From positions 1 to 11,563 of the forward strand of contig JAHKLF010000024.1 in assembly GCA_029856615.1 (NCBI GenBank): a stretch of 11,563 nucleotides of DNA. Direction: 5' to 3'. Both the position numbers and the translations under genes were made by a program. The first letter of the stretch is position 1. Every line of letters starts with the position of its first letter. The stretch comes from Candidatus Njordarchaeota archaeon (lineage in GTDB: Archaea; Asgardarchaeota; Njordarchaeia; Njordarchaeales; Njordarchaeaceae). Shown piece after piece: positions 6,523 through 11,563 of this stretch. The notes beneath the pieces were generated by a model. The model was not told where the DNA came from, made no database searches, and worked only from the letters and a program-made list of their open reading frames with translations.

Positions 6523-7401
6523 ATACCCGAAATTAAAGGAGTCGTTATAAAAGTTGATGAAAAGAAAAGAATAATTACTCTTCAATATAAGGATGAAAGC
6601 GGAAAGAATAAGCTAAGGGAGTTTAAAATCCCTACTGATGAGCTATGGGAGATGCTCTATTATCTGAGTAAACAGATGACCATTGAATATGAAGAGGCCG
6701 AACCTTATCCAATCGTAAAGAGAATGAAAGCAAACATACCCGCAATTATCTATGGTGTCACTGGTGATCTTAAAGAGAAGTTGAAGGATAAGGGGGGGTT
6801 CATGAGATTTACATACAAAAGACTTAGTGTCTTGGCATACGCATTTCAATTTGTAACTTTCTCAGATTTGGATCTTATTATATATGGGATAGTAATCGGA
6901 ATCCTATTACTCTTAGTTATCTACTATATTATAATTATTCCCCTGCTAGTTCTCATATTGTCGATATTTACACTAGGGGAAGCTTGGACTATGATGCGAA
7001 GATCAGTCTTTCTTATGCCAGCCGATACAGCTGATGAGACCCTATGTAGGAAGGTTCAGAAAGTAATAGAAATAATATTACGTAGTAAAAGTGGTATAGA
7101 AGGAATCCCAGAAAAATGCATCCCCGATGAAATAAGATCCCACGTGAAGAACTTTCTGAATGTTCACAAAATGTTTTGGAGAGGTATAGGTTTACAAGCA
7201 TTGGCTATCATATTATTTGGAATCTTACTTGGATTAACGAAATTCACTAATTGGGTTCCTCATGACATATACTTTTATTCTGAGATAGCATTAGGTGTAT
7301 TCTTTATAATAGGGTTCTTCTTATCTATCTTCGGAGGATTACGGAGAAAATTTATGGAGGTCCCCTCTAAAGTACGCTTCATGGAATTTACTGAAGGCTA
7401 G
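6523..7401 (+). CDS. Unrecognised polytopic membrane protein, operon partner of CPBP protease; N-terminus uncertain
   Basis: The first ATG of this frame is at 6652, but the frame is open back to TGA 6499 and the upstream part reads like protein (KGVVIKVDEKKRIITLQ, then REFKIPTDELWEML). GGAGG (6509-6513) lies nine bases before ATA 6523. No site at a usable distance precedes ATG 6652. Either ATA is the start, or a one-base error or slip in the A5 run (6519-6523) hides a start at ATG 6498, giving MKDREGVKIPEIKG. From 6523 the protein has 292 residues. It has a charged, beta-rich cytoplasmic domain (about 1-110), a long hydrophobic stretch (116-150, probably two helices), a soluble loop (about 153-218), and two more helices (about 221-238, 250-272). 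I do not recognise the family. Four bases separate its stop from the CPBP gene, so the two are co-translated and likely act together in the membrane. Confidence 0.7.
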   Translation: MPEIKGVVIKVDEKKRIITLQYKDESGKNKLREFKIPTDELWEMLYYLSKQMTIEYEEAEPYPIVKRMKANIPAIIYGVTGDLKEKLKDKGGFMRFTYKRLSVLAYAFQFVTFSDLDLIIYGIVIGILLLLVIYYIIIIPLLVLILSIFTLGEAWTMMRRSVFLMPADTADETLCRKVQKVIEIILRSKSGIEGIPEKCIPDEIRSHVKNFLNVHKMFWRGIGLQALAIILFGILLGLTKFTNWVPHDIYFYSEIALGVFFIIGFFLSIFGGLRRKFMEVPSKVRFMEFTEG

Positions 7402-7405
7402 GGAA

Positions 7406-8353
7406 ATGATACAAGAGGGAGAGCGTTTATTCTATAAGCATTTTATTTTATCAATCTTAATCTATGGTATTCTCCCCGGAGTAGTTTCTTTCATGATTAG
7501 TCCTATGACAACATTCATAGTTATTCTTCCCATACTTGCCATTTTGTCTCTGTTTCATGCCCATTATTTGTATAAAATTATTACAGCAAAACACCTAGTG
7601 GTTAAGGATCTATCTGATAATTTATTAGTGTGGAGCATAATAGTTCTAGCAATTGGATGCTTATTCCGCGTCTTTTTTATCTATGCTTTCGAGATGCCTC
7701 TAGAAAAAGTCTTAATATTTATTTTAGCGTTCTTAGTAATACTCTTTAGTGGCAGAGCTATTCAAAATTACGGTTTTACAACCCGAAGAAAATTACTCGA
7801 TGTCCTCGTAGGTATATTGATATATATTGTGATGTTCGCTGCTACGCTTGCTCCATTATACGCGTTACTAATCCTATTTGGAGCTAGAACATATTTTGAT
7901 CTAGTCATATTTCTTATCGGATTGCCTTCAATGCTAGTAGTGGGTTTGGGAGAGGAAGCTCTATTTAGAGGTTTATTACAGCGGGTTTTCATTGAGAAAT
8001 TCGGATACAGGATAGGTATATTCTTAGCATCTTTTTTACTCTTCGCGCTTTGGCACTTAGTCTGGATCTCGGAATATCCTAGTCTTTTTTCCTTTACGAT
8101 TTACATCTTAGCCGCGGGTTTACTGGGCATTCTACTCGGATTAGCATTTGAAGGAAGCAAAGGATTGCTTCCAGTCATTGTAGCGCACGGTTTATGGGAT
8201 ATCATAGCATCATCTTTTTACATGTCACAACCTATTACAGAAATTCATCTTACATTATACATCGTCGTTTTCATTATAAGCGCGAGTCTTTACGTGTTCC
8301 TTCTGTTATTCATCAGAAGAGTAATCAGAAGAATATATGAGGGAGCTCTCTAG
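7406..8353 (+). CDS. CPBP-family (CAAX protease/Rce1-like) intramembrane metalloprotease
   Basis: A 315-residue protein with about eight hydrophobic helices and all three motifs of the CPBP/ABI family (PF02517). Motif 1 is EEALFR (E183, E184, R188), motif 2 is FALWH (F213, H217), and motif 3 is HGLWD (H261, D265). These residues form the intramembrane catalytic site, so the enzyme should be active. Relatives include the eukaryotic CAAX prenyl protease Rce1 and bacterial proteins linked to bacteriocin immunity and peptide processing. The substrate here is unknown, and prenylated substrates are not established for archaea. ATG 7406 lies four bases after the stop of the upstream membrane protein. 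The site before it (AAGG, 7394-7397) is weak, which suggests coupled translation. The C-terminus is basic (RRVIRRIYEGAL) and probably cytoplasmic. Confidence 0.9.
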   Translation: MIQEGERLFYKHFILSILIYGILPGVVSFMISPMTTFIVILPILAILSLFHAHYLYKIITAKHLVVKDLSDNLLVWSIIVLAIGCLFRVFFIYAFEMPLEKVLIFILAFLVILFSGRAIQNYGFTTRRKLLDVLVGILIYIVMFAATLAPLYALLILFGARTYFDLVIFLIGLPSMLVVGLGEEALFRGLLQRVFIEKFGYRIGIFLASFLLFALWHLVWISEYPSLFSFTIYILAAGLLGILLGLAFEGSKGLLPVIVAHGLWDIIASSFYMSQPITEIHLTLYIVVFIISASLYVFLLLFIRRVIRRIYEGAL

Positions 8354-8417
8354 CACATTTTCCTCATAGAAAACCTTAAAATGTCGCTCTTTAGTATCTA
8401 TTATTGAAATATACATA

Positions 8418-8433
8418 TTATATCTATTATACT
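8418..8433 (+). promoter_or_regulatory. TATA-rich promoter region of the VapBC-like operon
   Basis: TTATATCT (8418-8425) and ATTATACT (8426-8433) are overlapping TATA candidates that would start transcription near 8446-8458, just before GAGG 8459-8462. Autorepression by the antitoxin at such a site is usual for VapBC, but no clear operator palindrome is seen. Confidence 0.35.
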
Positions 8434-8471
8434 TTGTATACCTTGTAGGCTTATATTCGAGGAAATATTAA

Positions 8472-8729
8472 ATGTCAACTACAATAAAAATAAAGAAAAA
8501 AACATTGGCTATGTTAACACGTATAGTTGGTGAGCTAACTATCAAGTTTGGGAGAAAAGTTAGTTATGATGAGGCTATTCGCTATTTAGTTGATAAGTAT
8601 TACGAAAGAGAAGGTATTGAGGAGACCGATAAAGCTACTGAAGAACTATTGAAATTACTTCAAAAATCTTTCCCTATTGGAGGACCAGAGGATTTCAAAG
8701 AGTACGATTTTAATGATATGGGTGAGTAA
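8472..8729 (+). CDS. VapB-like ribbon-helix-helix antitoxin
   Basis: An 85-residue protein placed directly before a PIN-domain toxin. The N-terminal strand TTIKIKKKT, a helix (about 10-24) and a second helix SYDEAIRYLVDKYYE (about 31-45) match the ribbon-helix-helix layout of archaeal VapB-type antitoxins. The acidic C-terminal part (GGPEDFKEYDFNDMGE) is the likely toxin-binding tail. GAGG (8459-8462) is nine bases before ATG 8472. The antitoxin should bind DNA as a dimer and repress its own operon, and neutralise the toxin by capping its active site. The stop is three bases before the toxin TTG, and its last codons carry the toxin's ribosome-binding site. The assignment rests on fold pattern and context. 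Confidence 0.75.
   Translation: MSTTIKIKKKTLAMLTRIVGELTIKFGRKVSYDEAIRYLVDKYYEREGIEETDKATEELLKLLQKSFPIGGPEDFKEYDFNDMGE
8721..8726 (+). promoter_or_regulatory. Toxin ribosome-binding site within the antitoxin's last codons
   Basis: GGTGAG lies six bases before TTG 8733 and is part of the final GGT-GAG codons of the antitoxin. It supports the TTG start and couples toxin synthesis to antitoxin translation. Confidence 0.6.
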
Positions 8730-8732
8730 TTC

Positions 8733-9212
8733 TTGGGGGTTTTTATTGACACTGAAATATGGAGTTTAGCGCAGAAAAAACCTATCAAAGAAAAATTTCC
8801 AGATGAGAAATCTTATGAAATAGCACTAAGTGCTCATGAGAAAGCTAAAGAATTTATCAGCGACATGCTAAGAAACTACAAGATATATATGTCTTTTCAT
8901 CAAGTATGCGAAATCTACCATGTTTTAGGATTTAGGGGCTCAAAGCTACCAGTAAGTCATGTGGAGAAAGTTATTAATGCTATTTTGATGTCTAAAAGAA
9001 TAGTAAAAATTCCCGTTAAATTAGAACACATACGAAAATCGATCGAATTAAGCATCAAGAGTGGTATTCATATATGGGATTTTTTATGCGTCATACCAGT
9101 AGCGGAATTTATAGATACAGCGTTTTCAATAGATAGGCATTTTCTACACCCAATATTTAAGGAGCTAGGAATAAATGTAGAAAATCCATTAAAAATATGG
9201 ATAACTACTTAA
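8733..9212 (+). CDS. VapC-like PIN-domain toxin ribonuclease, TTG start
   Basis: A 159-residue PIN-domain protein. The four acidic residues of the PIN active site can be read in order: D6 (VFIDTEIW), E60 (HQVCEIYHV), D116 (HIWDFL) and D134 (FSIDRHF). They bind the magnesium or manganese needed for RNA cleavage, so the toxin looks intact. VapC proteins are ribonucleases that stop translation by cutting tRNA or rRNA; the target here is unknown. The start is TTG 8733, supported by GGTGAG (8721-8726) six bases upstream, inside the antitoxin end. There is no ATG in frame near the N-terminus, and D6 needs this start. The inefficient TTG start would keep toxin below antitoxin. It is a little longer than typical VapC (about 130-150 residues). 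Confidence 0.83.
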   Translation: MGVFIDTEIWSLAQKKPIKEKFPDEKSYEIALSAHEKAKEFISDMLRNYKIYMSFHQVCEIYHVLGFRGSKLPVSHVEKVINAILMSKRIVKIPVKLEHIRKSIELSIKSGIHIWDFLCVIPVAEFIDTAFSIDRHFLHPIFKELGINVENPLKIWITT

Positions 9213-9215
9213 TTT

Positions 9216-9235
9216 TTATCAAAAATGGTTGATAA
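9216..9235 (+). terminator. Inverted repeat after the toxin gene
   Basis: TTATCA (9216-9221) and TGATAA (9230-9235) form a perfect 6-bp stem with an 8-base loop immediately after the toxin stop. A T5 run lies at its 5' side (9213-9217) rather than after it. It may aid termination or protect the message end; support is weak. Confidence 0.3.
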
Positions 9236-9299
9236 TCTACGTATAAAAATAATTTTGCATTAAACTATGTAAGAAATGCATATAATGTATTTCAATGGG

Positions 9300-9307
9300 T
9301 TTATAAT
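9300..9307 (+). promoter_or_regulatory. TATA box of the endonuclease IV-like gene
   Basis: TTTATAAT gives a start near 9327-9332, about 10 bases before ATG 9340, so the message is nearly leaderless. This agrees with the lack of a ribosome-binding site. Confidence 0.45.
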
Positions 9308-9339
9308 AATAGAGAGACCAAAAAATCTGGGTCTTAGAC

Positions 9340-10305
9340 ATGCCGAGAAAAGCTACTCCTAAAAAACGCAGAAAACCAAGAAAAAAAGTTGAGAAAAAAC
9401 GAGTAAAACCAAAACCAAGGAAGATAGAAGAGATACCATTAAAGATATCCTTTGGTCCCGCTGGAAAGCCAATTGGATTCAGAGGTGACACCAGCAAGGT
9501 TCCTGAAGCACTGAGGGAGATGGGATTGAATGCCCTTGAGATTCAACAAGTTCGCCAGATAAATATTAAGAAAGAACAAGCACTTATTATTCGCGAGGAA
9601 GCGGAAAAGAATAATGTGATCTTATCGATGCACGGACCTTATGCGATTAATTTTTCAGCCGAAAAACAGGAAGTTATAGAAGCCTCACAAGCCCGTTTAT
9701 TAAAAGCTCTGGAGCTTGCGGATTGGTTAGGAGCCTACGTCGTTGTTTTTCATCCTGGCTACTATGGGAGGCGAGAACCAAGACAAGCTTTAGAAGTAGC
9801 TATTGAGAGCTTGAGTATTGTTGCAGAGGAGGCCAAAAAGAAGGGAATAAAAGCTAAAATAGGCCCTGAAATTACCGGGAAGAAATCTCAGTTAGGAGAC
9901 TTAGATGAAATTATTGAGATTGTGAAGGCAATTCCGAATTCGATGCCCGTGATTGATTTTGCGCATTTGCACGCTAGGTGTAATGGATGTTTAGAGGAAA
10001 GGAAAGATTATGAGAAAATATTCGAAAAACTGGAGAGTGAATTGGGTTCGAATGCATTTAATCCAATGCATATACATTTCTCGAAAATTGAATACTCTGA
10101 GAAAGGCGAGCGAAGACATCATATATTTGGGGATGGTTTTGGACCTAAGTTTATTCCGCTTGCTCAAATTCTCATTGAACAAGATATTAGAGCAGTAATT
10201 ATAAGTGAGTCCCCTATCCTTGAGCAAGATGCACTAAAAATGAAGAGGATAATAATTGAGCTATTGAAAGGTAAAAAACCAGAAGAATTAGAACATTATG
10301 AATAA
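9340..10305 (+). CDS. Endonuclease IV/AP2-type TIM-barrel protein with basic N-terminal tail
   Basis: A 321-residue protein of the xylose isomerase-like TIM-barrel (AP endonuclease family 2) superfamily. Metal-ligand positions of endonuclease IV can be followed: H98 (MHGPY), H138 (FHPGYYG), E177 (PEITGK), D206 and H209 (IDFAHLH), H244 or H246 (MHIHFSKIEY), H260 (RRHH) and E290 (SESP). The ligand matching D229 of E. coli Nfo appears to be arginine (R258), so the third metal site may differ. Endonuclease IV cuts DNA 5' to abasic sites during base-excision repair; this protein probably acts on DNA, but full AP activity is not certain. Residues 1-28 are almost all lysine, arginine and proline (PRKATPKKRRKPRKK...), a likely disordered DNA-binding tail added before the barrel. 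No other start is near, so the tail belongs to the gene. It appears to be transcribed alone from a near-leaderless promoter. Confidence 0.85.
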   Translation: MPRKATPKKRRKPRKKVEKKRVKPKPRKIEEIPLKISFGPAGKPIGFRGDTSKVPEALREMGLNALEIQQVRQINIKKEQALIIREEAEKNNVILSMHGPYAINFSAEKQEVIEASQARLLKALELADWLGAYVVVFHPGYYGRREPRQALEVAIESLSIVAEEAKKKGIKAKIGPEITGKKSQLGDLDEIIEIVKAIPNSMPVIDFAHLHARCNGCLEERKDYEKIFEKLESELGSNAFNPMHIHFSKIEYSEKGERRHHIFGDGFGPKFIPLAQILIEQDIRAVIISESPILEQDALKMKRIIIELLKGKKPEELEHYE

Positions 10306-10337
10306 TACGATAAATCATCATCCTCGCTATAGCAATA

Positions 10338-10345
10338 TTTATATT
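10338..10345 (+). promoter_or_regulatory. Candidate TATA box for the 122-residue protein
   Basis: TTTATATT would start transcription near 10366, leaving a leader of about 34 bases that includes the AGGGA site at 10388-10392, seven bases before ATG 10400. TATAAAAT at 10358-10365 is a second candidate. Confidence 0.35.
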
Positions 10346-10399
10346 TTAACGATTACATATAAAATAAATTAAGGGTGAATTAGCTATAGGGAATACGAT

Positions 10400-10768
10400 A
10401 TGAGTAGAGAAGTTATTTCCTGGTTGCTAAATGAATTAGGAATCTCATTGAGATCCTTCCTGACGGGATCATTGCATCTGAATAGGCGCTCTTATATGTT
10501 TATTGATGATATTGAAGACTTTCTGTTCTGGCGTCTAGTTGAACTATATAGACCTGTAGGAAGTGTTGATGCTTGTAAGGAGCTTAGAAGAGTATTGGAA
10601 GAAGAGCTCAAAGACGAGGAAAGAAGGATAGCTCTTAGATCGCTTATTCTCCAGTTAATACAAGAATACATGGAGAGCCAGAGAGAAGAGGAGGAAGATA
10701 TGAAGCTGATAAGGATAAAGAGAAAGAAAAGCGAGGAGGAAGCTGCCGACATATATCTCTATGTTTAG
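10400..10768 (+). CDS. Unrecognised small helical protein
   Basis: A 122-residue protein I cannot assign. ATG 10400 is supported by AGGGA (10388-10392) at a seven-base distance. The N-terminal half (about 1-50) is mixed and moderately hydrophobic (SWLLNELGISLRSFL, IDDIEDFLFWRLVELY). From about residue 54 it is a long amphipathic, highly charged helix or coiled coil (ACKELRRVLEEELKDEERR, then LILQLIQEYMESQREEEED). A basic patch IRIKRKK is followed by SEEEAADIYLYV. There is no signal peptide and no membrane helix, so it is cytoplasmic. Helical charge patterns like this are common in protein-binding or structural proteins. It stands alone between the endonuclease IV-like gene and a convergent gene. 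Base composition and the ribosome-binding site support a real gene; its role is open. Confidence 0.7.
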   Translation: MSREVISWLLNELGISLRSFLTGSLHLNRRSYMFIDDIEDFLFWRLVELYRPVGSVDACKELRRVLEEELKDEERRIALRSLILQLIQEYMESQREEEEDMKLIRIKRKKSEEEAADIYLYV

Positions 10769-10860
10769 GTTTAAATATTATTGAAGACTAATGATCTTTA
10801 GCTCATATAAATTGACTAAAGCAATTTCTCGGATATTTTTATATGTTCGCAAAGAGTAAC

Positions 10861-10868
10861 TTTTTTTT
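10861..10868 (+). terminator. T8 run between convergent genes
   Basis: Eight T residues lie 93 bases after the stop of the 122-residue gene and 22 bases before the end of the minus-strand gene. This is a likely archaeal T-tract terminator for the plus-strand message. A TATA-like TTTTTATATG (10836-10845) lies just upstream. Confidence 0.45.
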
Positions 10869-10890
10869 ACACATTTATAACGAGAACTAA

Positions 10891-11563
10891 CTAGTAAATA
10901 AAGTCTACATGATCCAATAAAGTGTCATTAGCTTTTCGTAGCAACCAGCATGCAATTTGTAATTGCGCTTGCGAGTATAAAAGCTTCAAAACGAAAGCCT
11001 TAAACATTGGATCTGGCGAAACCTGAATTATGCGATCATATAGTTTTCTGACACTCGGGGTCTCTAAGTATGGTCTTTCAGGGAATTTTTCGAGAATCTC
11101 CTTTAATTCTTTAATATCTTTCATTGAAAGTCTCTTAAATAGCTTAAATGTCCATGGAAATGTAACACCAACCCACTCATCATTAATGCATATATCCATT
11201 CCAACAGCAAAAACATGTCGTTTCCTAATATGCCCAGTATACCCTTCAACATAATGTGGGAAGAACTCATGATATTGGTCATGAAAGAAGCTGTTCCTAT
11301 CAACGATCCTTACCGGATTCTTTTTCCCTAAATGTGATATGGTAGCATTGATTATTTTACGTTTTTTCTCGATTCTGAGTAAATTAGCTTTTGATATAAG
11401 GCTATATTCTAATTTACTCTTCGCCATATTAGCTATGGTAAAAGAGAGCTCTAATGTCGAAAGCGTTAGAAGACTAACATTAATATGTCCTTTAATTTTT
11501 TCTTCTATCTTTATTAAGAACTCCTCCGGCTTTTCCCCTAAAACCCTAAATTTCCCCTGCTTA
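10891..11563 (-). CDS. Unrecognised protein, N-terminus outside the window
   Basis: The frame ends at TAG (10893-10891) and is open to the window edge at 11563, giving 223 visible residues. An ATG occurs at 11427, but the frame continues upstream for 45 codons with protein-like sequence (GEKPEEFLIKIEEKIKGHI, then LTLSTLELSFTIAN). No ribosome-binding site precedes ATG 11427. No other start codon is in frame within the window, so the true start is probably beyond the edge. Visible features are a basic segment LLRIEKKRKI, an aromatic and histidine-rich part (NSFFHDQYHEFFPHYVEGYTGHIRKRH written in two parts: NSFFHDQYHEFF and PHYVEGYTGHIRKRH), a helical stretch RLSMKDIKELKEILEKF, and a C-terminal helix VLKLLYSQAQLQIACWLLRK. 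No signal peptide or membrane helix is evident. I do not recognise the family. It is convergent with the preceding gene. Confidence 0.65.
   Translation of the reverse strand, partial: KQGKFRVLGEKPEEFLIKIEEKIKGHINVSLLTLSTLELSFTIANMAKSKLEYSLISKANLLRIEKKRKIINATISHLGKKNPVRIVDRNSFFHDQYHEFFPHYVEGYTGHIRKRHVFAVGMDICINDEWVGVTFPWTFKLFKRLSMKDIKELKEILEKFPERPYLETPSVRKLYDRIIQVSPDPMFKAFVLKLLYSQAQLQIACWLLRKANDTLLDHVDFIY

Noticed and set aside
9237..9497. 86-codon minus-strand ORF rich in phenylalanine and leucine
   Set aside because: Antisense shadow of the lysine-rich tail of the endonuclease IV-like gene.
10492..10752. 86-codon minus-strand ORF rich in serine
   Set aside because: Antisense shadow of the charged helical protein; serine runs come from reading Glu/Lys-rich codons on the other strand.

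Overview
The window reads as archaeal chromosome. The genes are A+T-rich and separated by very A+T-rich gaps that carry TATA-like boxes about 25 to 30 bases before plausible transcript starts. T-rich tracts follow several stops. Some genes have GGTG/GAGG-type ribosome-binding sites and others look almost leaderless. The protein families (a TldD/TldE pair, an endonuclease IV-like TIM barrel with a basic tail, a VapBC pair, a membrane-anchored surface protease) fit Thermoproteota-like or Asgard-like archaea. I cannot place the lineage more closely from sequence alone, and no rRNA, tRNA, CRISPR array or insertion sequence is visible.

Layout. 1-666 (minus): a membrane protein with four hydrophobic segments and a bacterial-type PH domain, cut by the window edge. 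667-1113: a regulatory gap with divergent TATA-like boxes, a hairpin and a possible 20-codon ORF. 1114-3902 (plus): tldD and tldE, translationally coupled. 4211-5944 (plus): a secreted, C-terminally anchored HExxH protease. 5945-6522: a long gap with a terminator/small-RNA-like unit and a short ORF of uncertain status. 6523-8353 (plus): a two-gene operon of a polytopic membrane protein, whose true start appears to lie well upstream of its first ATG, and a CPBP (CAAX-type) intramembrane protease. 8472-9212 (plus): a VapB-like antitoxin and a PIN-domain toxin that starts at TTG. 9340-10305 (plus): an endonuclease IV/AP2-type TIM barrel with a strongly basic N-terminal tail. 10400-10768 (plus): an unrecognised helical protein. 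10891-11563 (minus): an unrecognised protein that converges on it and runs out of the window.

How the genes may work together. Three different proteolytic modules lie within about 7 kb: TldD/TldE in the cytoplasm, the CPBP protease in the membrane, and the HExxH protease outside. TldD/TldE and CPBP families are both linked elsewhere to peptide maturation or peptide immunity, and there are unassigned short ORFs in the gaps. A shared pathway is only an inference; the wide gaps and separate promoters argue for independent transcription. Within the window only tldD-tldE, the 6523-8353 pair and the VapBC pair look like true operons.
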